NCBI GenBank assembly: GCA_002633025.1
Contig: NMRB01001018.1
Location: 45,074-109,073, forward strand
Source: Notospermus geniculatus
Taxonomy: Eukaryota; Nemertea; Pilidiophora; Heteronemertea; Lineidae
Length of the DNA: 64,000 nt
Reading direction: 5' to 3'
Part shown: positions 56,675-64,000 of the stretch, piece by piece
Layout: every line of letters starts with the position of its first letter
How positions within the stretch are numbered: position 1 is the stretch's first letter
The notes under the pieces: generated by a model
The model's database searches: none
Told to the model about the DNA's origin: nothing
What the model saw: only the letters and a program-made list of their open reading frames with translations
Position numbers and translations under genes: made by a program

Positions 56675-56872
56675 TGGTTGCCACTTTTTCTCGACAGCCG
56701 GCGCCACTGCGCCACTCTCCAACCCAAGGGACCAACTACGTTGTCGGCAAATTGACCCGATTTACTACGTACATTTCGTAATGCATTTTTGTAGTTCATG
56801 TTGCTGCCGCTAGGTGGCTCCCTCTACGTCGGCAGTCAAATAACGCATTAGAGATCCAATAGCGTGCTCCTT
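56675..56872. mobile_element. Degraded copy of the 14468 MITE
   Basis: Contains CTCGACAGCCGGCGCC, CCAACCCAAGG, GCTAGGTGGCTCCC and a right end CCAATAGCGTGCTCCTTTA. The TTAA on that side is mutated. Confidence 0.55.
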
Positions 56873-56879
56873 TACAATG

Positions 56880-57750
56880 TAATATGAAAGTGGAAGGTTT
56901 ATAATGATCTCAGTGTACTCTCTATGCCCTTGTAGGTTGTAGAACAGCTGGTGAAGCAGTTCCACTCGCCCTTGACTCAAAAGCACGGAGACACTTGTGA
57001 CGACCTCTTCAGAAAAACTTAAGCCTGTACATACATGTACTGATGGCATTCTAGTTCAGAGGAAGTCAGTGTAGGCTACCAATCCAAAGCAGCGTGAGCA
57101 ATTTTTCAGTAGGTTAGCCCAATATCGGCCGAGGGCCAAATTACATGTACCATATCTTGGGCAAACTTAAAGGGACCTATAGTCAGCTACCTGTTAGGCT
57201 CCCATCAGTTGGGTGACTTCGCTACAGGTGGCACTAGCAAATGAAAACCTAAAGATTTTGGCGCAAGTTTTGATGTTTACTGTATTTTACTTGCAATAGG
57301 CTACATGTCACAGTTAGATTATCATGTCAGCCGATCGGTGTAATAAGCATATCAAAATGCTTATGAGGAGGCTGCCCTTTTAAACCTTCATAGAGCAGCA
57401 CTGTATGTTGTGGCTTGCGGGGACAAATCTACTCTCTGCCTCCAAAGGCAGACTAAAAGCAGCCATACACAATGGTAGGCCTTTCGCTGCGATAAAAGAT
57501 GTGGGATATGTTTCGTTGTGGTACCATTTCGTCACGTTGCGTGACTCATGGGCATTTCCTGGGACCGACTGCATTAGTCTTGCGCAAGAAATTGACAACC
57601 GTTGCATTCATAACTCCTCAATAGTCATAACTTTAAAAGCGTACTCTTTCATATCACAATTAAATCGAAGGAACGAGCAATCCGGTAGTGTCTCCGGTCT
57701 CGGCGGTATTAGAATTGCAGTATTGTCCAGCTTAGGATCTTAGGTGAGTA
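56880..57750. other. Repeat scraps, no gene
   Basis: 57176-57300 is the GACCTATAG TTAA repeat. 57470-57740 resembles 15489-15690 in part (GGCCTTTCGC, TGGGCATTTCCTGGGACC). The open frame at 57405 is not accepted. Confidence 0.45.
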
Positions 57751-57794
57751 GCAGTTCATTCCCGGCTCTTCACGTCCGTCGCATGGGACAGTAA

Positions 57795-57946
57795 GGCTGC
57801 TTTTCCACGAGGCGTTTGCGGGCGCGGAATAGGAGGCGGGCGCGGGTGGAAAAAATCGAACCAACGTATTTCCCATTTAGCTGTTTCACCCGCACCCGCT
57901 CCCGCCACCGAAACCGCGTCCGCAAACGTCTCGTGGAAAAGCAGCC
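57795..57946. mobile_element. PIF/Harbinger-like MITE (GGCTGCTTTTCC ends)
   Basis: 152 bp, with inverted ends of about 33 bp beginning GGCTGCTTTTCCACGAG and GC-rich inner parts. Flanked by TAA at 57792-57794 and 57947-57949. A TWA TSD is the usual PIF/Harbinger mark. Confidence 0.75.
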
Positions 57947-57949
57947 TAA

Positions 57950-58080
57950 GGGCTGATTCATACTCGCTTGCGGACCGTCAAGCGCATGAAACTGATCGCA
58001 GGTTTCCACGACGTGAATGTGCACACGCAGTGAAATTGATCATAGTCGGCGCAAAATCCGGACGGAGTATGAATCAGCCT
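57950..58080. mobile_element. PIF/Harbinger-like MITE (GGGCTGATTCATACT ends)
   Basis: 131 bp with inverted ends GGGCTGATTCATACTC and AGGCTGATTCATACTC. Flanked by TAA at 57947-57949 and 58081-58083. Identical in length to the copy at 48292-48422. Confidence 0.75.
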
Positions 58081-58560
58081 TAAGCCGTCGTGCCTTGTAC
58101 CTTGTGTCTTTGCAAGGGCAAGAAAAAGACCCCATCCAAAGTGAGCAATACAACATGTATAGTATAAGTACATGTAGCTTGAAATGGCCTCTTCTGTACT
58201 TACCAGGGCCAATGATGCTATGGCGTCGGCCCTGACGGAAAAAGCAGTCACTGTAAAAAATCGTCCGGTCCCATGGGTACAAATACTGATTTCCCCATGG
58301 GTTCAAATGACCCAACTGGGTAGCGTAAACCTAGAAGTAGGTCAGTTGGACCCGAAAGCTGCTCATGGGTGCCAGCACCCCACGGGTAGTAGCATCGTCG
58401 ATGGGCCAAGTGACCTATGAAACTGGTCATTATGGGTTACTGCAACCTAAGGACCTATTCATTTCATACCCGAAGAACAAATATTCTGGGTACCATAACC
58501 CATTCTCTTTTACCCACTTAAAGAAACCCATGGCAAACGGCTCCAGTCAGGGGACAAGGA

Positions 58561-58650
58561 ATCTGATAGCCTAGTGGTTATCACGTCCGCTTAGCAAGCG
58601 GCAGGTCCACGGCCAATAATGCTATGGCGTCGGCCCTGACGGAAAAATCA
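58561..58650 (+). mobile_element. Internally deleted family-1 SINE
   Basis: The tRNA head (GATAGCCTAGTGGTTATCAC and the AGC loop) is fused directly to the 3' end (GGCCAATAATGC to the GACGG tail). Most of the body is missing. Confidence 0.6.
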
Positions 58651-59101
58651 AATGAGTAGAGTAAGTATGAATCGCAACTTGAAATTGACTTCCTCAAACG
58701 CCCTTGGCGTCACTTTCTTTCAAAGGTCGCTCGGTTGACCCGGACGGGAAGGTTCCACTCTAGTACACTCAAATCACCTTCAATCATCATTATCGTCAGC
58801 ACGTGATGCCCGTTTTCTAAATCAAAAGTAATAACGTCTCATTTGGGGGCACTTGGCGAACTGAAAACGGTGATTTGATACAGGTGGATGGTAAATATGG
58901 CGTGTTGCAGTACCTACGACCTTTATAATGTTCAGTACATATTTACCATTAACAGGGATTAATTCTTTGGAATTCATTGTTATAACGTTCCATTTGAGTT
59001 ATCTTGAACAGTCAAAGTACTTTTCTTGCATCATTCAAGACATTATGGTTGATGTCAGGTTCATTATTAGGGAGGTTAAGAAATCAAACGATAAAATAAT
59101 A

Positions 59102-59287
59102 GGGAGCTTTCGAAATCAAACGATAAACGTTGACGACAACTTTATTTTTGAACCGAAAATGCAATGCAAAATCTGGTTAATGTGTAGTATGAAAAATAAC
59201 GTTGTCGTAAAGTTTTGGTTTACCGTTTGATTTCGAAACCTCCCCATTGTAAACTTTACGACAACGTTATTTTTCATACTACACATT
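59102..59287. mobile_element. GGGAGCTTTCGAAATC MITE plus partial second copy
   Basis: 59102-59245 is a whole copy. 59250-59287 is an inverted part of the same family (TTTACGACAACGTTATTTTTC) entering the gap, and 59068-59093 is another end fragment. Confidence 0.65.
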
Positions 59288-59557
59288 NNNNNNNNNNNNN
59301 NNNNNNNNNNNNNNNNNNNNNNNNNNNNNNNNNNNNNNNNNNNNNNNNNNNNNNNNNNNNNNNNNNNNNNNNNNNNNNNNNNNNNNNNNNNNNNNNNNNN
59401 NNNNNNNNNNNNNNNNNNNNNNNNNNNNNNNNNNNNNNNNNNNNNNNNNNNNNNNNNNNNNNNNNNNNNNNNNNNNNNNNNNNNNNNNNNNNNNNNNNNN
59501 NNNNNNNNNNNNNNNNNNNNNNNNNNNNNNNNNNNNNNNNNNNNNNNNNNNNNNNNN
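59288..59557. other. Assembly gap
   Basis: 270 Ns between two MITEs. Confidence 0.99.
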
Positions 59558-59691
59558 AAGGCTGATTCATACTCCGTCCGGATTTTGCGCCGACTATGAT
59601 CAATTTCACTGCGTGTGCACATTCACGTCGTGGAAACCTGCGATCAGTTTCATGCGCTTGACGGTCCGCAAGCGAGTATATGAATCAGCCC
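59558..59691. mobile_element. GGGCTGATTC-family MITE next to assembly gap
   Basis: Starts at the edge of the N run with AAGGCTGATTCATACTCC and ends GAATCAGCCC followed by TTA. The left TSD is hidden by the gap. Confidence 0.65.
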
Positions 59692-59695
59692 TTAA

Positions 59696-59834
59696 GGAGG
59701 AAGCTCCCGTGTGCGGTGCGATTCGAAGCTTCGTGCAGGCGTGGCGAAAAATATCAAACTGGTTTGATATTGGCTGCAGCGCCTCGAATGACGAAAATCT
59801 GTCGTAAATCGCACCGCACACGGGAGCTTCCTCC
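59696..59834. mobile_element. MITE with perfect 28-bp inverted ends
   Basis: Arms 59696-59723 and 59807-59834 (starting GGAGGAAGCTCCCGTG) are perfectly complementary. TTAA lies on both sides (59692-59695, 59835-59838), so the TSD is either TTAA or TTA. It abuts the preceding MITE, sharing the TTA. Confidence 0.75.
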
Positions 59835-60344
59835 TTAATAAGGCAAGTGCCACGAATGAACTTTTCCGTAAGCAGGAAGCTCTCGTGTGCGCCAGGCTTC
59901 GATGAAATTCACCATGTTCCCGCTTGAATTTCCGTTTGAAAACATTCAGATATATTGAGTCAGTCCTTTACTTGATGGTAAACGTGTAAAATTCAAAATG
60001 GACTCTTCAGGAAAAATTAGGGCTAGAAGTAGGGTGTAGTTTCAGAATTAAATGGCAAATAAGGCTGGCTTGACTTTCGACGTCATACTTTTAACTGAGT
60101 TGTTCGTCCGCGCCACGTCACGGAGTAGTTCCTCCGGTTCCTCATTGATGCAGTGTACTGTCCTCTTGAAAGGGTCACAGAGACTGGTAAAAAACCAACC
60201 AAACTTGGCCTGAAGATGCATCAGTTGCATATCCGGCCAGAAACAGATAGAGATATCAATAGCCCAAGGTGCAGTGACTTGAGGATAGAAAGGATTTATT
60301 GGAAATGAAGTAGGATTTTGAGGGATGGCCCCAAACCTTTGGCC

Positions 60345-60502
60345 GGTAGTGTACCTTGTACCTTGTGCCTTTGCAAGGGCAAGTAAAAGACCCCATCCAA
60401 GTGAGGAACATGAGTAGCTTGAGATGGCCTCTTCCGTAAAACCAGGGCCAGTTATGCTTTGGCTTCGGCCCTGGTGGAAAAGTCTAATACAAATACAAAT
60501 GC
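60345..60502 (+). mobile_element. 5'-truncated family-1 SINE
   Basis: Carries CCTTGTACCTTGTGCC, TGCAAGGGCAAG, GTGAGGAACATGAG and the GGCCCTGGTGG end with an AATACAAATAC tail. Confidence 0.65.
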
Positions 60503-60649
60503 GACCCACCACCACAAAACCAGTCAGAAGTCGCTCTGAGGTTGGCAGGTTGGGACTGAATTATCTGGCAATTTCAGTATTGTCTGTCTATTGTGAAATT
60601 TGAGTGATTCTATTTCTTTCTTTATCTCCTGGTGTCATCTCAGTAGCCT

Positions 60650-61168
60650 TGGTTACACCTTTCTGAAAAAACCCGGACTTTTCGAAGCCAGGTGTAATGT
60701 ATGAGAAAGCCTCCCGTATGACAATGCCCGCTTTATTGTTCGGCGGACACTCAAATACAGAAAAACATGTTGATCAGTGCCTCCCCCATTGTCACGTCGC
60801 GGCTTATTCCGTCAATCTTTTCTTGGGAGGCACTGGCAAACGGGGGGCAGTGAAAAACATTACACCGGGTCTGAAATAAGCCCGGTGTAACGTCGATCAG
60901 TGTTCCCCGTATTTCTGTGTTTTTCTTATTGTTTCCCTCCTGACGGATTAAGCGGCAACTAACCCAACAAGAATCATTCTAGGCCGCGTCTATTGTTGGG
61001 GAACACTGAGCTACAGAAACACTCACAGATGTTACACTTGGCTTTTTGAGCATATGCGGCATGTATAGGTTTTAAAAGCCCGGGCTTTATTTAGACACGG
61101 CGATTCATGAGTGTAAACGCAAAAAGCCCGTGCTGAGCCCGGACTTTTATGTAGTGTAAACAAGGTTA
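60650..61168. mobile_element. Element with CCTTGGTTACAC ends and nested pieces
   Basis: CCTTGGTTACACC...CCCGGAC at the left is inverted at 61137-61168. Inside is a CAGTGTTCCCC element (60906-61008) also present at 36341-36447 in reverse. Confidence 0.5.
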
Positions 61169-61252
61169 GTATGATTAGGCTCATTTTCCGTACGACTTCC
61201 GACTGGTTTTGTGGTGGAGGGTCACATACATGTATGTGGAAAACAGAGTTAT

Positions 61253-61392
61253 GCCCACTGTACACGATCAAATTTTTCATCCAATTTTCTGCATATGCTC
61301 AATAAGGCCTACATGCGGGTTTGAAGGCACAATAGGCCCGGAATCTGGATTTCCCAAAAATTGGATGAAAAATTTGATCGTGTACAGCGGGC
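61253..61392. mobile_element. GCCCRCTGTACACGATC MITE
   Basis: 140 bp with about 36-bp inverted ends (GCCCACTGTACACGATCAAA, on to CATCCAATTTT). AT on both sides may be the TSD. Confidence 0.7.
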
Positions 61393-61548
61393 ATAAAGGA
61401 ACCGTGAATTTAACTTACCAGAAACTAGAGCGTGTCCGTAATTTACATAAGCACACGTGCTGACCGGTTCCTAACGGAGACTCATTTGGGACACAGAAAA
61501 CTTCCGCTGCTCCGATCCAGAATTTGGGACAATATTCCTGATTATGAA

Positions 61549-61612
61549 ATACACAAATAGTCCAAACACATACACAAATAGTCCAAACACATACACAAAT
61601 AGTCCAAACAGA
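61549..61612. repeat. 21-bp tandem repeat
   Basis: ACACAAATAGTCCAAACACAT repeated three times. Confidence 0.85.
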
Positions 61613-61927
61613 CTGATCATAAATGCCAGGAGCATATGTTTTTCATGTTGTTATTGAGTGACAATATATATACAACTGCAGCAGCCTGGAAGCAGTATCA
61701 GATCGGAGATACTTGACGGGAACAACTGGCGGGAAGGCAGGCGGATATGGTGAACGAAAATCAATTGTCAATTCCGATACTATCAACTTCATTGAGACGA
61801 TCTATTCATTCTTATCGCGACATGCTGTGTACATGTACTGTACATGTACTGTACATGCATTCGAACTTTTTGTACTCGTAACTGGTCGCTGAAAGGACAG
61901 TCGCCATGTTTTGTCAGCTGGTCTTAA

Positions 61928-62307
61928 AGATAATGTATCATGGGTATTTTCGCGTGCCACGAAAATCGTTATGGAGTTTTCGCAAAGCCCCCGAAACGCC
62001 AACGCGAACGTCTATCCTTTCGGTGCTCCCTTCGTCACATCGGACAATGGGTTTGGCGTTCGCGTTGGCGTTTCGAGGGCTTTGCGAAAACTCCCTATTG
62101 TTTATTTACATTTTGTTTGTCTGTGTCTAGTCTTTCTTTGTCTATGAGTAATTTATTGGTGGCATGCTCCTCTAGAAATTCTTCTGATACCGAAACTATT
62201 CAATTTGGTGGGTTGGCATGTGCCAAAAGTCTAAAATAACATAATCAATGTAAACATCCATGTTTACAAACAGTGAATGTAAACAATGAAGCCGTGATAC
62301 TTTATCT
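61928..62307. mobile_element. TTAA MITE copy 2, carrying a foldback insertion
   Basis: TTAA at 61924-61927 and 62308-62311. The body is collinear with 1546-1795 except for an insertion at about 61970-62098. It shares its right-hand TTAA with the next element. Confidence 0.75.
61970..62098. mobile_element. Small foldback insertion inside a TTAA MITE
   Basis: Arms 61973-62010 and 62057-62094 match at 37 of 38 positions (starting GGAGTTTTCGCAAAGCCC) around a 46-nt loop. Comparison with 1546-1795 shows the uninterrupted sequence. The TSD appears to be about 3 bp (TAT or TTA) but is not exact. Confidence 0.7.
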
Positions 62308-62311
62308 TTAA

Positions 62312-62467
62312 GCGGCCCATATAATACACGATCAATATTATTGCACAATATGGGGCCAAAACTGCGGGCACGTGCTTCTGGCGTAATGGATGGGAGAAAG
62401 ATTGGCAATAATATTGCCCATTTTGATCCTCATATTGTGCAATAATATTGCACGTGGATAGGCTACT
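62312..62467. mobile_element. TTAA palindromic element, unit 1
   Basis: Bounded by TTAA at 62308 and 62468. Inner inverted copies of CAATATTATTGCACAATATG lie near each end. Confidence 0.7.
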
Positions 62468-62471
62468 TTAA

Positions 62472-62630
62472 GCAGCCCATACAAGATCAATATTATTGCA
62501 CAATATGAGGCACAAAATAGGGGCATGTACGTGTACTTAACTGGCATGATGGGCAGAAGAAATATTGGCAATAATATTGACCATTTTGAGCGTCATATTG
62601 TGCAATAATATTGCGCGTGTATGCGCAGCA
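62472..62630. mobile_element. TTAA palindromic element, unit 2
   Basis: Direct repeat of 62312-62467, bounded by TTAA at 62468 and 62631. Same AATATTATTGCACAATAT inverted blocks. Confidence 0.7.
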
Positions 62631-62658
62631 TTAAAGGATCGAATAAACTGTACTTTAA

Positions 62659-62795
62659 AGCCCCTCTGAAATTTTACGGTATTTTCAACGTGTATGCAGG
62701 GAGGTCTCATAGCCTCGTGAAGGTCCCCAAAATGCTTGCCTGATACGTGTTTCAAAGAATCAAGATCTAGTTTTCAGCACACATTGAAACAAGAT
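62659..62795. mobile_element. Fragment of AGCCCCTCTG/AGCCACACTG TTAA element
   Basis: Starts after TTAA at 62655-62658 and is the reverse complement of part of 37159-37398 (TGCTTGCCTGATACGTG, TTTCAGCACACATTG). The far end is missing. Confidence 0.55.
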
Positions 62796-62849
62796 GACAT
62801 TGTAAATGTCGTATGGTTCCCGATGTACAGGTACTTCTACCGGTACATG

Positions 62850-62965
62850 AACGATACATTGATAGAGATCAAGATACATTGATAGAGATCAAGATACATT
62901 GATAGAAATCAGATACAGTGATAGAGATCAGGATACATTGACAGAGATCTGGATACATCGACTGA
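62850..62965. repeat. About 20-bp tandem repeat GATACATTGATAGAGATCAA
   Basis: Five to six units with increasing divergence to the right. Confidence 0.8.
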
Positions 62966-63019
62966 TGGATTACGATGAGGCCCATAGAACTTGATCTCAT
63001 GCCAATAACTCTCCCGTGA

Positions 63020-63330
63020 ATGACCTTAACCTTGACCTTGATATTTGATCATCGTGGTCGTTGCATAATCGTCATGGGCATCCTCAAAAACCTAAGTATG
63101 TCTGATATCATGCCTCTACCTCTACCACAAGCAGAGATATTTCAAATTATTAAGTTTGACCTTGACCTTGACCTCTGATCATCGTGGTCGTTGAATAATC
63201 GTCATGGGCATCCTCAATAACCTAAGTACGCCTGATATCATGCCTCTACCTCTACCACAGGGAGAGATATTTCAAATTATCAAGTTTGACCTTGACCTTG
63301 ACCTCTGATCATCAAGGTCGTTGCATAATC
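63020..63330. repeat. 130-bp tandem repeat with TGACCT arrays
   Basis: GATCATCRWGGTCGTTG recurs at 63047, 63177 and 63307. Each unit carries TGACCTTGACCTTGACCT, the reverse of AGGTCA hexamers. Confidence 0.85.
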
Positions 63331-63540
63331 GTCATGCAACCGGAACACCGGGACCAAATCCCGCGAGATATTGCGAGACTTGGGTTTGGGATTTAGTCCC
63401 GGAGGAAAAATCACCGCCGCCATCTTGAATATCTTATTGCGCCCCCACCTATAGCTGAGATAGTGATGCGGCGACCGAACCACCTGGATCTACTTTCGGA
63501 CTACTTTGACTCATCCACTAGAAGATATAGTTCGGTGAAA

Positions 63541-63646
63541 CTCATCACTTAAGCATTTACTTTGGGTTTTATGCATACGGATGGAAGTAATTGCTTCAAT
63601 TTTCAAGTAAAAAGCATTTGCTTTTCTTTATGCATATGGACCAATG
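63541..63646. mobile_element. Truncated AGCAAATGCTT element, inverted
   Basis: Reverse-complement match to the first 105 bp of 28192-28576. It abuts the MITE 63650-63850. Confidence 0.65.
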
Positions 63647-63649
63647 TCT

Positions 63650-63850
63650 AATGGGGAGCACCATTTGGTCACATGATGACTTATAGAGCAGACGTGACAC
63701 CTATAGAGGCTCACTGTTCGAGAGATGCGGTTCACCAAGCACGGCCAATCACACCTTGAATCGTCATGAATAATAGGTGGCATCTGTGTACTGTCAGTTC
63801 AAACCCACGCGTATATTCTCGCGTGGTCTGCGTGATCGGTGTTCCCTATT
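63650..63850. mobile_element. MITE with AATRGGGARCACC ends, copy 3
   Basis: 201-bp copy closely matching 45179-45379. The shared right flank continues to the end of the window, and the left flank is again an AAATGC-rich element end. Confidence 0.65.
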
Positions 63851-64000
63851 GGTGACTTAGATCATTCAAATACACAGATTTGAACAGTCTTGTCGAGCAT
63901 GCATTCAAACGTCCGGATACACTAGATCATGATCAACCTCACCACCATGAATTAGCGCTGTGGTGTACGGTGTATATTGATCGAGTCTGTAAACGTGTAA

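Larger units (their letters stand above)
57754..58250 (+). mobile_element. Family-1 SINE interrupted by two adjacent MITEs
   Basis: The SINE body runs from TTCCCGGCTCTTCACG to the GGCCCTGACGG end. At its CAGTAAGCCG site two TAA-flanked MITEs are inserted back to back (57795-57946 and 57950-58080). Intact copies at 295 and 547 show the empty site. Confidence 0.75.

Noticed and set aside
57405-57743. 112-codon plus-strand open frame
   Set aside because: Overlaps a dispersed repeat also seen around 15489-15690, where the frame is broken.

Overview
The window looks like nuclear DNA of an animal, probably a marine invertebrate. The signs are tRNA-derived SINEs, mariner and LINE relics, very many small inverted-repeat transposons, GT-AG split exons, TGTACATGTA-rich stretches and no dense gene packing. 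The repeat style would fit a lancelet, hemichordate, echinoderm or mollusc, but nothing here fixes the taxon. There are three assembly gaps (24000-24331, 39924-40166, 59288-59557) and single Ns at 16604, 29287, 34437 and 38609.

The only convincing host gene is on the minus strand, in two tandem copies. Each copy has a PAN/apple-type exon (35643-35418 and 46090-45862) followed about 1.8-2.0 kb downstream by a second, phase-compatible exon (33579 and 43838 downwards) encoding a domain I do not recognise. Gaps between the copies are in-frame, so the peptide looks selected. The pair lies in a tandem segmental duplication of about 7.2 kb (roughly 31652-38845 and 40857-48095). The two halves give paired empty and filled sites that reveal transposon insertions made after the duplication. 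Separately, a 48-nt exon-like segment with splice sites occurs twice (26266-26219 minus, 55378-55425 plus), probably a gene fragment spread with repeats.

Most of the rest is a layered mosaic of mobile elements. Several groups can be separated by target-site duplication (TSD). TTAA elements (piggyBac/Kolobok-like) lie at 1546-1795, 6784-7730, 9142-9347, 14468-14671, 24596-24738, 37159-37398, 41118-41265, 41866-42012 and 61928-62630. Elements with 3-bp TWA TSDs (PIF/Harbinger-like) lie at 16069-16680, 30176-30763, 30606-30723, 48292-48422 and 57795-58080. Elements with 9-bp TSDs (Mutator- or Merlin-like) lie at 20384-20805, 31151-31574, 31838-32673, 38468-38809 and 51661-51867. TA elements (Tc1/mariner-like) lie at 17408-17980, 25204-25353 and 52526-53044. 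There are three or more tRNA-like SINE families, a LINE reverse-transcriptase scrap (8899-9087), Penelope-like ends with a hammerhead-like stem-loop, a 301-bp satellite (53643-54420) and several minisatellites.

The most distinctive patterns are chains of elements that share one TSD between neighbours (TAA-element-TAA-element-TAA at 57.8-58.1 kb; four TTAA sites bounding three elements at 61.9-62.6 kb), near-perfect long hairpins (41866-42012, 16305-16439, 21540-21720), and elements inside elements up to three layers deep. All classifications are by eye; no database search was possible.
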